A DNA stretch of 64,000 nucleotides from Bacteroidota bacterium (lineage in GTDB: Bacteria > Bacteroidota > Bacteroidia > Chitinophagales > BACL12): assembly GCA_029571985.1 (NCBI GenBank), contig JAKQVC010000049.1, positions 1 through 64,000 on the forward strand, in the 5' to 3' direction. The first letter of the stretch is position 1, and each line of letters starts with the position of its first letter. Position numbers and translations under genes: made by a program. The notes under the pieces were generated by a model, which saw only the letters and a list, made by a program, of their open reading frames with translations, had not been told where the DNA came from and did not search any database. This document shows, piece after piece, positions 35,418 through 43,771 of the stretch.

Positions 35418-37685
35418 ATGAAACAATTTTATCTATTAGTCGGAGCATTGCTTTGTGGAATTTCTTTGTTCGGCCAACAGGGTCGCTTAACAGGTAAAGT
35501 GCAGGATGCGTCCACCGGTGACCCGCTGATAGGAGCTACCGTGGTTACCGATCAAATGCTGGGCGTTTCTACAGATATTGATGGCGCTTTTATTTTAGAT
35601 GTCCCTGCGGGTTTGGTAGAATATTCGGTGAGTTATGTCGGATATGTAACCCAAAAATATAGTTTAACGGTTGAGGCAGGACAGGAATACACCATTTTGG
35701 TGGACTTGGTTTTGGAGGAAGGATTATTGAATACGATTGTGGTAACCGGAAGTAAATTTGAAAAGAAGCTGGGTGAGGAAACCGTAACTATCGATGTTAT
35801 TAAATCCGATTTAATAGAACACACCAACGATGTGCGTCTTGATCAAAGCGTACAGCGCATGCCGGGTGTTAGTGTTATTGACGGACAGGCAAATATTCGC
35901 GGCGGTTCCGGGTATAGTTATGGTGCCGGCAGTCGCGTGCTTTTGCTCATGGATGATCTTCCGGTATTAACAGGTGATGCCGCTTTTCCAAGCTGGGATT
36001 TTATTCCTATCGAAAATATTCAGCAGGTTGAAATCATTAAAGGTGCATCCAGTGCTTTGTATGGTAGTAGTGCGTTAAATGGTATTATTCATGTGCGCAC
36101 CGCATATCCCACATCCACCCCTGAAACAAAATTTTCATTTTTTAATGGGGGATATTTTTCGCCAGCCGATACAGCGCAAAAATGGTGGGGAGATGATTTT
36201 CCATTTATGGCCGGAGCCAACTTTGCCCATAAGCAAAAATTTGGTCGCTTCGATTTAGTGACCGGTTCTTATATCTATGCGCAAAACAGTTATCTGAAAG
36301 ATATTTACAATCGTCGCGGACGAATTAATATGAATACGAGATATCGTATTTCCAGTAATTTTTCGGTTGGACTTAATGTGAATGCACAAATGAGCCGTTC
36401 AGCCAATTTCTTTTTCTGGAATAATGCAGATAGCGGCTTGTACATTCCTGCGGAAGGAACCGTTTCCTTAAATCAAGGGTTTAAAATAACGGTAGATCCT
36501 TTCATTCATTATTTTGACCAAAAAGGTAACCGCCACAAACTACTTTCGCGTTATTACGGCAATCACAATGAAACACCCGGCGTTGAACAAAGTAATTTCA
36601 GCGATTTATACTATGCTGAATATCAATATCAAAAACATATTGAAGCTATTAATCTAGTATTAACCTCAGGTATACTCGCCAATCAGGCACATGTAAGTGC
36701 GGCTTTGTATGGCGATAGTACTTATACAGCAGCCAATCAGGCCTTGTACATACAGGCCGATAAAAAAATGTTCAATAAATTAAATCTAAGTGCAGGCATG
36801 CGCTATGAGTTTAATCAAATTGGCACATTGCAGGAATCGCGACCGGTGTTCAGAGCGGGGGCCAATTATCAGTTAGCAGATTATACGTATTTGCGAGCTA
36901 GTTGGGGACAAGGTTACCGATTTCCAACCATCGCCGAAAAATATATCAGTACCGGTATTTCAGGACTGAGTATTTTCCCTAATCCGGATTTGACATCCGA
37001 AACCGGGTATAGTGCGGAAGTGGGTGTTAAACAAGGATTGCGTATCAGTAACTGGCAGGGTATGTTAGATGCAAGTGCATTTATTTCTGAGTATGCTGAT
37101 ATGATGGAATTTACTTTTGGCTATTACAACACAACAGGAACAGCCATTGCCCCCGGATTTAAATCGCTGAATATCGGCGATACACGAATTCAAGGATTTG
37201 AAGTGTCGTTTATTGGTCAGGGTAAATTGGGTTCAGTGCCAACCTCTTTAATCCTGGGCTATACGTATATCGATCCTACCTTTCAGGTATTTGATAGTTT
37301 GCAGGATGCGCTTTCAAGTGCTGATTACAATGTGTTGAAATACAGATTCCGCCATACAGTTAAATTTGATATCGAAAGCACATTTAAACAATTCAGAATT
37401 GGCGTGACGTGCAATTATAACAGCTTTATGGAGGCTGTGGATGCTGCATTTGTTGACCCTATTATTCCGGCAATTAATTTATATATCATTGAAGGGTTGC
37501 AGGATTATCGCGACGAACATAATACAGGAGACTATGTGGTGGATATCCGAATGGCTTACGTGTTGAAGAACAGCAATGAAATAAGTTTGATTTGCGCTAA
37601 TATGCTCAATCGCACCTATAGTCTGCGACCAGCCATGATGGAGGCCCCGCGCAATATTATGGTGAAATACAGTGTGCGTTTATAA
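35418..37685 (+). CDS. TonB-dependent outer-membrane receptor
   Basis: 755 residues from ATG 35418 (signal ending SLFGQ at 20). Carboxypeptidase-like regulatory domain at about 22-105 (GRLTGKVQDASTGDPLIGATV), TonB box/plug at about 106-225 (NTIVVTGSKFEKKLGEETV, IRGGSGYSYGAGSRVLLLMDD, EIIKGASSALYGSSALNGIIH), then the 22-strand barrel to RNIMVKYSVRL. Imports a large or scarce nutrient using the proton-motive force. Substrate unknown; the B12 locus lies 1.8 kb downstream, but a separate riboswitch is not seen here. A weak -7 box (TATCTTTA, 35391-35398) precedes it. A small gene follows by 15 nt. Confidence 0.93.
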   Translation: MKQFYLLVGALLCGISLFGQQGRLTGKVQDASTGDPLIGATVVTDQMLGVSTDIDGAFILDVPAGLVEYSVSYVGYVTQKYSLTVEAGQEYTILVDLVLEEGLLNTIVVTGSKFEKKLGEETVTIDVIKSDLIEHTNDVRLDQSVQRMPGVSVIDGQANIRGGSGYSYGAGSRVLLLMDDLPVLTGDAAFPSWDFIPIENIQQVEIIKGASSALYGSSALNGIIHVRTAYPTSTPETKFSFFNGGYFSPADTAQKWWGDDFPFMAGANFAHKQKFGRFDLVTGSYIYAQNSYLKDIYNRRGRINMNTRYRISSNFSVGLNVNAQMSRSANFFFWNNADSGLYIPAEGTVSLNQGFKITVDPFIHYFDQKGNRHKLLSRYYGNHNETPGVEQSNFSDLYYAEYQYQKHIEAINLVLTSGILANQAHVSAALYGDSTYTAANQALYIQADKKMFNKLNLSAGMRYEFNQIGTLQESRPVFRAGANYQLADYTYLRASWGQGYRFPTIAEKYISTGISGLSIFPNPDLTSETGYSAEVGVKQGLRISNWQGMLDASAFISEYADMMEFTFGYYNTTGTAIAPGFKSLNIGDTRIQGFEVSFIGQGKLGSVPTSLILGYTYIDPTFQVFDSLQDALSSADYNVLKYRFRHTVKFDIESTFKQFRIGVTCNYNSFMEAVDAAFVDPIIPAINLYIIEGLQDYRDEHNTGDYVVDIRMAYVLKNSNEISLICANMLNRTYSLRPAMMEAPRNIMVKYSVRL

Positions 37686-37700
37686 TGAATAATCAGGAAC

Positions 37701-37991
37701 ATGACGTTAGGTGCCGTTGTAAGTAAATTGCGGAAACGCATGATTGAATATCGCTGGCATACGCGTTTTGAAACGAGCATGCATCAGGCCGCTGACTATA
37801 TTGAAATAGCACTCAATCTGGCCGAATTAAGTATTGTGCAAAGCAGGCCTGTTACGCCGGAGGAAGAGGTTTGGTTTCATGAAGGTTGGCCGGTAGTGCA
37901 TTCGCTGGAGGATACAGAGTGGGAGGATATTATTGATTTATATCGCACCCTGACCTTTAAACTATCTGAACGCAATTGGATGCGCGTTTAG
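37701..37991 (+). CDS. Small hypothetical protein downstream of the TonB receptor
   Basis: 96 residues, soluble, rich in aromatic and acidic residues (EEEVWFHEGWPVVHSLEDTEWEDIIDLYR). It starts 15 nt after the receptor stop and is probably co-transcribed. Family not recognised. Its last 4 nt overlap the stop codon of the convergent HTH gene. Confidence 0.6.
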   Translation: MTLGAVVSKLRKRMIEYRWHTRFETSMHQAADYIEIALNLAELSIVQSRPVTPEEEVWFHEGWPVVHSLEDTEWEDIIDLYRTLTFKLSERNWMRV

Positions 37992-38989
37992 GTGGATGTA
38001 GTTAATCGCTCGCGCGTCTGATCGATTTGCTTTAATAAACTCTTAAAGTATCTTCTTCTGTTTTTTTCGGCAATACCGCTGATTAAATTGCTTTTGGTCA
38101 TGATGCGCTTCAGCCAGTTTTTTGTTTCATGAGCATACCTGGTACTATTGGTTGCCAGGATATTATAGGTCATGTGGCTGATATAGGAAGTAATACGCCC
38201 GCCTGATTCTGTAAGAATGGTATTGTTTCCAAGTAATACATCACTCTGATATAAATTAAATTCTGCATACCGTTGTTTTGATTTATCACCCGGCACTAAT
38301 TTGCAACTCAATGCCGCCATTTCTTCGGCATGTTGAACTAGTTGTTGTAAATTATCCAATATGAGCAAGGCGTCATCAATAGAGGCAAAGTAATCAGCTT
38401 CCCAGTAATAAATAATTTGACGTAGCGTGGTATGCATAATATCATCAGGCCAGATTTCATCACTTGGCAGCATGAGGTAGGTCTGATATATTTTTTTCGC
38501 ATAATCAATCAGGGCATTGTCTACGTCCATCGGATCGTAATGCGATTTAAAATCGGGAATACCTTCAATTTCACGCATCCAGAAATGCATCTTAAAACGC
38601 GCCAATGGTTCGAAGGCAAAATGTTGAAATACCGGCGCATCAATAGCCGCGTAAATCATGTGCCTGTCATCATTATTTAATAAGGCATCAGAGGCCACAT
38701 GAATCATTTCTATATGTTTCAGAAAAGATGCGCGTGTGCCTTCCGGTGCAACATATTTAAAATTGACGAGCCCTTTAATTTCATCCGTAAAAACCGCAAT
38801 GGGTATTTTGTAATGATTACAAAGCGTAATGGCCTCATCGACACTTACAGCTGTTTCACCCCTGATACGGCGGTAAGCGCTGTCGGGACTGATGTTTAGA
38901 ATTTCTGCGATTTGATCAGCAAGCGAGAGGTGTTCCGGAAGCATGTCCCGTAATCGCTGCATGAAATCTAGCTGGTATGGGTTTTCCAT
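37988..38989 (-). CDS. Helix-turn-helix protein with long unknown C-terminal region
   Basis: 333 residues. The N-terminal ~60 contain a XRE-like HTH (LSLADQIAEILNISPDSAYRRIRGETAVSVDEAITLCNHYKIP), with the recognition helix near PDSAYRRIRG. The other ~270 residues are helical (repeated ILDNLQQLVQHAEEM-like segments) and have no signal peptide or catalytic motif I recognise; they may sense a ligand or partner. Widespread relatives in Bacteroidota are described only as HTH proteins. It is opposite in direction to the B12 locus, which starts 240 nt behind it. Confidence 0.7.
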   Translation of the reverse strand: MENPYQLDFMQRLRDMLPEHLSLADQIAEILNISPDSAYRRIRGETAVSVDEAITLCNHYKIPIAVFTDEIKGLVNFKYVAPEGTRASFLKHIEMIHVASDALLNNDDRHMIYAAIDAPVFQHFAFEPLARFKMHFWMREIEGIPDFKSHYDPMDVDNALIDYAKKIYQTYLMLPSDEIWPDDIMHTTLRQIIYYWEADYFASIDDALLILDNLQQLVQHAEEMAALSCKLVPGDKSKQRYAEFNLYQSDVLLGNNTILTESGGRITSYISHMTYNILATNSTRYAHETKNWLKRIMTKSNLISGIAEKNRRRYFKSLLKQIDQTRERLTTST

Positions 38990-39066
38990 GGTCAGTTATG
39001 ACTGCAATGTAGCAGAAAATTGTGAAACAAAGGATGACCGTGGCATACAACTGCTCTAAAATAGAC

Positions 39067-39098
39067 AGGCGCCGCACCCCTGGGGCGCAGCGCCTTTT
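39067..39098. other. Orphan GC-rich hairpin with T run
   Basis: AGGCGCCGCACCCC and GGGGCGCAGCGCCT (39067-39095) can form a stem with two mismatches, followed by a T run on the plus strand. No plus-strand gene ends just before it, so it could terminate an antisense transcript of the HTH gene or an unannotated small RNA. The gap 38990-39500 otherwise holds the riboswitch. Confidence 0.4.
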
Positions 39099-39212
39099 CT
39101 TACTTGAACGTCTCTGCGACAAGACGGCATTAAAACGCAGGCGATTTGCCGTTTATTGTATGTCATGCATAAAATGTGAATAACTTGATATGGGGCAAAT
39201 CACGACGCTCTG

Positions 39213-39220
39213 TATTTTTA
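39213..39220 (+). promoter_or_regulatory. Possible -7 box of the B12 riboswitch transcript
   Basis: TATTTTTA, one mismatch from TATTTTTG, about 10 nt before the first conserved riboswitch positions. Weak because no -33 TTTG is at the right distance. Confidence 0.35.
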
Positions 39221-39229
39221 TCCTGCATT

Positions 39230-39410
39230 AGCGGTTGGCGGCCAGTTGATTCAACTTGCTGCCCTAAGAGGGAACCCGGTGTGAATCCGGGGCAGTCCCC
39301 ACTGCTGTAAGTTCGCATACTGTGCTTTTGGGAGCGCAATACCACTGTTCGCCAGATGGCGAATGGGAAGGTTTCCCAAAAGGCGAACAAGCCAGAAGAC
39401 CTGCCGATAG
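39230..39410 (+). ncRNA. Cobalamin (B12) riboswitch
   Basis: The conserved core is clear: AAGAGGGAACCCGGTGTGAA (39266-39285), TCCGGGGCAGTCCCCACTGC (39286-39305) followed by TGTAAG, and the B12 box GCCAGAAGACCTGCC (39391-39405). The arrangement matches adenosylcobalamin-type riboswitches. A small hairpin, GTCTTT-GGGGC-AAAGAC (39424-39440), follows and lies about 60 nt before the ATG at 39501, so the switch could act on translation or on termination. When B12 is plentiful it should lower expression of the downstream genes. Confidence 0.93.
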
Positions 39411-39500
39411 ATGCACGATCATCGTCTTTGGGGCAAAGACTATGTGGCCAGTACCTGATTAGTACGCCTCATATTTATTAACCACTTAAACAACTCAAAC

Positions 39501-40781
39501 ATGAGGAAATGTTTCTTTACACTTTCCATGCTGGCAATTACAGCCGGTGTATTTGCTCAAGCGTATACAGCACGTGTGCTTGTATTAAATGAGGGCTATT
39601 ATGATTATTTAGCAGATAGCATTTTAGTGCCGGTATCTATTGGCGCTTATAATCCTGCAACCGGTGTTTACACTACCATTGATGAAGTAGAAGGTGCAAG
39701 ATTTGCATCTGATGTGGTCATTGATGGTGATGCCTATTTTGTTGCCGCTGACCACGCGTTATTAAAATATGATTTGCTTACCGACATGTTGTTGGATGAG
39801 GCAGATGTGGCAGGTATCCGGAAAATTGCCGTGTCCGGAGATTACCTTGTAGTAACCAGAGGCGAATATCTGGTTGATCTGCCTTCTTATATCCAGGTAT
39901 ATGATCGCACAAACCTGGAATTGATTTTTGAAATTTCATCAGACGTTTTACCCTACACAACAGAAGGCGTTACCATACAGGATAATCTTGCCTATGTAGC
40001 GGTAAATAATGGTTTTGTATTTGGCTCAGAGGTTGGAAAAATTGTTGTAGTGGATTTAAATACACAGGAAATTATCCAAACTGTTGAACTCGGTGCGGAT
40101 GGCATTAACCCGGATAACCTGATGATTGAAGGCGATTATATTTATACGCTGAACAATAAAGATTTTACCGGAAGTTCAGTAAGCGCATATCGCCTGACAA
40201 CCGGCGATTTGTCAACCACCAACTTAATGAATATTTCCAGTGGATGTGGAACGAGTGCGATTAATAGCGGCACTATTTATTATCAGGAGATGTTTGGCAC
40301 CACCTTAAGTCGTTTTGATGCCGCAACGCAATCGATAGTTGGCGAGGATGAAGTGAGTCTGAGTTTTTATGGTCTTGGTTTTGACCCGGTATCAGGAAAT
40401 ATGTATGCCAGTGAAACGGATTATTTCAGCTATGGAAAAGTACACGTGTACAATTCAGACCTGGAAGAAATTGCGGTATTTAATGCCGGTGTTTCTCCCG
40501 GAACCTTTGCGTATGATGTGCGGTTGACCACTGCTGTCGACAACGCAGATAAAGCGATATTTACAGCATATCCTAATCCTGTTGTAGATGTTTTACATGT
40601 TAGCGGTGTAAACGCACAGGATGTGATTTTTATTCGGGATATCACCGGTAAACAAGTAATGGAGATGCGTGCAGCAGATAACAATACCCTCGATTTACCT
40701 GTACAGTTTTTGCCTTCAGGCATGTATACGATTACCGTAGCAAGTCAACAGGCGTCTTATACCCAAACTTTTATTAAGTAA
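39501..40781 (+). CDS. T9SS-exported beta-propeller protein under B12 riboswitch control, BtuG-like candidate
   Basis: 426 residues. Signal peptide 1-19 (ending GVFAQ). Residues 24-345 form a propeller-like series of strand repeats of the YncE/DUF5074 kind, opening with RVLVLNEGYYDY and VPVSIGAYNPATG, and including KIVVVDLNTQEIIQTVELG and NLMIEGDYIYTLNNKDF. The C-terminal ~75 residues are a Por sorting domain beginning AYPNPVVDVLHVSG and ending TQTFIK. Placement directly behind the B12 riboswitch and before btuFCD suggests that it binds cobalamin at the cell surface, like the lipoprotein BtuG of Bacteroides, but delivered by type IX secretion. B12 binding is inference from context. Confidence 0.8.
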   Translation: MRKCFFTLSMLAITAGVFAQAYTARVLVLNEGYYDYLADSILVPVSIGAYNPATGVYTTIDEVEGARFASDVVIDGDAYFVAADHALLKYDLLTDMLLDEADVAGIRKIAVSGDYLVVTRGEYLVDLPSYIQVYDRTNLELIFEISSDVLPYTTEGVTIQDNLAYVAVNNGFVFGSEVGKIVVVDLNTQEIIQTVELGADGINPDNLMIEGDYIYTLNNKDFTGSSVSAYRLTTGDLSTTNLMNISSGCGTSAINSGTIYYQEMFGTTLSRFDAATQSIVGEDEVSLSFYGLGFDPVSGNMYASETDYFSYGKVHVYNSDLEEIAVFNAGVSPGTFAYDVRLTTAVDNADKAIFTAYPNPVVDVLHVSGVNAQDVIFIRDITGKQVMEMRAADNNTLDLPVQFLPSGMYTITVASQQASYTQTFIK

Positions 40782-40790
40782 TTAACCTTC

Positions 40791-40823
40791 AAATCGCCCG
40801 AACCCCCGATGTTCGGGCGATTT
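40791..40823 (+). terminator. Strong hairpin between the beta-propeller gene and btuF
   Basis: Perfect 13-bp stem AAATCGCCCGAAC (40791-40803) / GTTCGGGCGATTT (40811-40823), 7-nt loop, ending TTTATAT. It starts 9 nt after one stop codon and ends 5 nt before the next ATG. It could be a partial terminator that lowers transporter expression relative to the propeller protein; its right arm also covers the region where a ribosome binding site of btuF would be. Confidence 0.75.
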
Positions 40824-40828
40824 ATATC

Positions 40829-41956
40829 ATGCGCGGTCTAATATGGGTTTTTATCGGTTCAGTTTTCTGGTTGTCGTGTTCGCAGGATAGCCGGCAACAG
40901 GATCATGCAGCTGATCATCATCGGATACCTGTAACTTATGCCAAGGGATTTGTGATTGATGCCTATGCCGATCACTATTTGGTTACGGTCAGAGATCCGT
41001 TGGATACACTGAATATTTTGGCGCAATATTATTTAAGCAAAACCCCTCCATCGGCAGATAAGTCAGAATCCACTATTCAGATTCCTGTACGTAGAATGGT
41101 GAGTTTATCTACCACGCATGTGGGCTTTTTGAAATCATTAAATTGTTTGTCTGCACTAGTCGGATTCAGCGGAACACAATATATCTGCGATTCAACCGCT
41201 CAGGCAATGATTGCTTCAGGAAATATTGCTGAAGTGGGAAATGATGGCGGTTTAGACCATGAACGGTTGTTGTCATTACATCCTGATATTGTAATGACAT
41301 ACCAGACAGGTAATGCGGCGTATGACCAGATTACAAAATTGACATCCTTACATCTCGCACCGGTAATTAATAATGAGTTTAAGGAGTTGAGTCCGTTGGG
41401 ACAGGCGGAGTGGATTAAATTCATTGCTGTATTCTTCGATAAATTGCCGGAAGCTGAATCACAATTTGCCCAAATAGAAGCCGAGTATCTGCAATTAAAA
41501 AAAATGGCACAACAGGTTACAACGAGGCCTGCTGTATTTACCGGATTGGCTTTTAAAGGAGAATGGACAATACCGGGTGGTAAAAGTTTTGCCGCTCAAT
41601 ATTTTGCAGATGCGGGTGCGGATTATGTTTGGAAGGAAAATGACCAAATCGGAAATGTAGTAATTTCTCTGAGTAGTGTGATGGAAAGAGGACTTGATGC
41701 GGATTATTGGCTGCATCCGGGTGCAGCTGTTTCACTGCAGGAAATTGCAGAGGCAGATAGCCGATACACACATTTTAAGGCCTGGAAATCCGGCGTCGTT
41801 TATAATAATAATGCCCGACAATCAGAGAAGGGGGGTAATGATTATTGGGAATATGGTATTGTGTATCCAAATGTGGTGTTGCGTGATTTGATTTACATCT
41901 TTCATCCGGAATTATTGCCCAATCATGTTTCCTGTTTTTATACCCAACTTCATTAA
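40829..41956 (+). CDS. btuF: BtuF-like ABC transporter substrate-binding lipoprotein
   Basis: 375 residues. Lipobox WLSC (Cys17). Two alpha/beta lobes typical of class III (metal-chelate/cobalamin) binding proteins: lobe 1 with RRMVSLSTTHVGFLKSLNCLSALVGFSG, LDHERLLSLHPDIVMTY, and lobe 2 with AVFTGLAFKGEWTIPGGKSFAAQYFADAGADYVW. An extra ~75 N-terminal residues precede lobe 1. It hands the ligand to the permease encoded next; the stop (TAA) and next ATG share one base. Cobalamin is inferred from the upstream riboswitch; siderophore or haem would otherwise be possible. Confidence 0.85.
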   Translation: MRGLIWVFIGSVFWLSCSQDSRQQDHAADHHRIPVTYAKGFVIDAYADHYLVTVRDPLDTLNILAQYYLSKTPPSADKSESTIQIPVRRMVSLSTTHVGFLKSLNCLSALVGFSGTQYICDSTAQAMIASGNIAEVGNDGGLDHERLLSLHPDIVMTYQTGNAAYDQITKLTSLHLAPVINNEFKELSPLGQAEWIKFIAVFFDKLPEAESQFAQIEAEYLQLKKMAQQVTTRPAVFTGLAFKGEWTIPGGKSFAAQYFADAGADYVWKENDQIGNVVISLSSVMERGLDADYWLHPGAAVSLQEIAEADSRYTHFKAWKSGVVYNNNARQSEKGGNDYWEYGIVYPNVVLRDLIYIFHPELLPNHVSCFYTQLH

Positions 41957-42978
41957 TGCGGCATCCCGATAAAACAAAATTGATTTTTCTGGTCGTTTTG
42001 CTAATCGTATTGGCAGCGCTAGATTTATCTTTCGGGACCGTTCAGGTACCCTTATCAGATATCTGGCGGATGATTACCGGTGATGTGGGCGAGGATCAAT
42101 TGTGGAGCATTATTATCATGGAAATCAGGCTCCCGAAAACATGTACTGCTATTTTAGCGGGTTGTGCACTTCCGGTAGCCGGGTTATGTATGCAAACCTA
42201 TTTTAGAAATCCGGTAGCGGGGCCTGATATTTTAGGCGTTTCAGCAGGCTCTAGTCTTTTTGTGGCTTTCCTCATGTTATCCGGCATTTCGATTACCTCT
42301 GCATCTGTTTTCGGCACTGTGCCTATCATTCTTGCTGCTGTTTCTGGTGCTGCACTGGTATTGATTGTCATACTTTTTGTGTCTGTGCGAATTCGTGACA
42401 CCATGACCCTGCTTATTTTCGGCATCATGTTCGGCATGGCCATTAGTGCCGTAGTGGGTGTGTTACAATATTATAGTGAGCGTGGTGCCTTGAAATTATT
42501 TATGTTGTGGACTTTTGGCAGCTTAAATGGTGTTACACTTGAGCAGCTGAATTGGTTTGCGCCGATTATTATTTTAAGTTTAATCGGCGCGATGTTTCTT
42601 TCCGGGAAATTAAATTTATTGTTGCTGGGCGAGCAGTATGCAAAAAGCTCCGGATTAAATGTTAGACAAACGCGATATCTCGTTATTCTGTTAACAGCAG
42701 TTATTACCGGTGTGATTACAGCTTTTTGCGGACCAATTGCCTTTATTGGTATTGCAGTGCCACATCTTGCCCGTATGTTATTCCGGATCAATGATCATCG
42801 CATTTTATTGCCGGCATGCATGTTAATTGGTGCCTGCATATTACTCATCTGTGATATGCTCACACAAATTCCCGGCGAAGATGGCATCCTACCTTTAAAT
42901 GCAATTACGGCATGTATGGGAGCGCCATTCGTTATTTTTATTATTTGGAAACAACAGCATGTAGCAAATCAATTCTGA
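41956..42978 (+). CDS. btuC: BtuC-like (FecCD-family) ABC permease
   Basis: 340 residues with about ten membrane helices. Diagnostic FecCD blocks: RLPKTCTAILAGCALPVAGLCMQTYFRNPVAGPDILGVSAGSS and the coupling/helix region AFCGPIAFIGIAVPHLARMLF. Forms a homodimeric inner-membrane channel for cobalamin-type chelates. Translation is coupled on both sides: its ATG overlaps the btuF stop and its TGA overlaps the btuD ATG (TGATG). Confidence 0.92.
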   Translation: MRHPDKTKLIFLVVLLIVLAALDLSFGTVQVPLSDIWRMITGDVGEDQLWSIIIMEIRLPKTCTAILAGCALPVAGLCMQTYFRNPVAGPDILGVSAGSSLFVAFLMLSGISITSASVFGTVPIILAAVSGAALVLIVILFVSVRIRDTMTLLIFGIMFGMAISAVVGVLQYYSERGALKLFMLWTFGSLNGVTLEQLNWFAPIIILSLIGAMFLSGKLNLLLLGEQYAKSSGLNVRQTRYLVILLTAVITGVITAFCGPIAFIGIAVPHLARMLFRINDHRILLPACMLIGACILLICDMLTQIPGEDGILPLNAITACMGAPFVIFIIWKQQHVANQF

Positions 42979-43754
42979 TGGAAACAGCCGGACCAATAGT
43001 ACATACCGCACAGTTATCCATTGGATATCCCGACAAGATGATTGCAAGTGACATCCGGTTCGATATATTGCCCGGAACATTTACCGCTATTCTTGGTCAT
43101 AATGGGACAGGTAAATCGACACTCCTTAAAACAATTGCAGATTTGCAAAAATCCATTTCCGGTGAAGTGTGCATTGATAATAAACCAATACCGGATTATT
43201 CGGTTTTTGAAAAAAGCAGGTTGATATCCATTGTATTAAGCAATCGAAATGAGATTGTGCAAACACTGCGTGTTTATGAGGTGCTTTCGCTTGCAGTGGC
43301 TCCGCATCGGGAATGGTATCGAAAACTATCCGCCAGAGAACAGCAATCTATTGAAGAAATGGCTGCGCAATTGGGTATTGACAGGTTTATGAACCGACAG
43401 TTGTTTTCTTTGAGTGATGGTGAAATGCAAAAGGTTGCTATAGCCCGTGCACTTCTGCAAAACACGCCTATTTTATTATTAGATGAGCCAACTGCACATC
43501 TTGATTTGCATCATAAAATTGAAATATATCTGTTACTTCAATCTTTAGCCAGAAGTGGTAAAACGATTATCTGCACTTCGCATGATGTTGAACTTGCCGT
43601 CAAATCAGCTTCACATGGTTTGCTGATAGGAGAGGGGAGAGCACAATTTAATCCTATGCGAACTTTGATTGATTCAGGTGCGATATCCCAATATTTTACA
43701 GCAGGGAATGTGCAATTTAACAGCGCGGCACTTCGCTTCGATTATTCGTTGTAA
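42978..43754 (+). CDS. btuD: BtuD-like ABC transporter ATPase
   Basis: 258 residues from the ATG at 42978 inside the btuC stop. Walker A GHNGTGKST at 40-48; signature LSDGE (a known variant of LSGGQ) in LFSLSDGEMQKVAIARALL; Walker B ILLLDEPTAHLD; switch His in ICTSHDVELA. Energises the BtuC channel. An open frame upstream to 42912 lies inside btuC and is not used. Last gene of the locus; the next gene is convergent. Confidence 0.9.
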   Translation: METAGPIVHTAQLSIGYPDKMIASDIRFDILPGTFTAILGHNGTGKSTLLKTIADLQKSISGEVCIDNKPIPDYSVFEKSRLISIVLSNRNEIVQTLRVYEVLSLAVAPHREWYRKLSAREQQSIEEMAAQLGIDRFMNRQLFSLSDGEMQKVAIARALLQNTPILLLDEPTAHLDLHHKIEIYLLLQSLARSGKTIICTSHDVELAVKSASHGLLIGEGRAQFNPMRTLIDSGAISQYFTAGNVQFNSAALRFDYSL

Positions 43755-43771
43755 TGTCTATTGATGTGCAG

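Noticed and set aside
35418-37685. Calling the TonB receptor BtuB
   Set aside because: No riboswitch in front of it and no B12-specific motif that I can identify; the substrate is left open.
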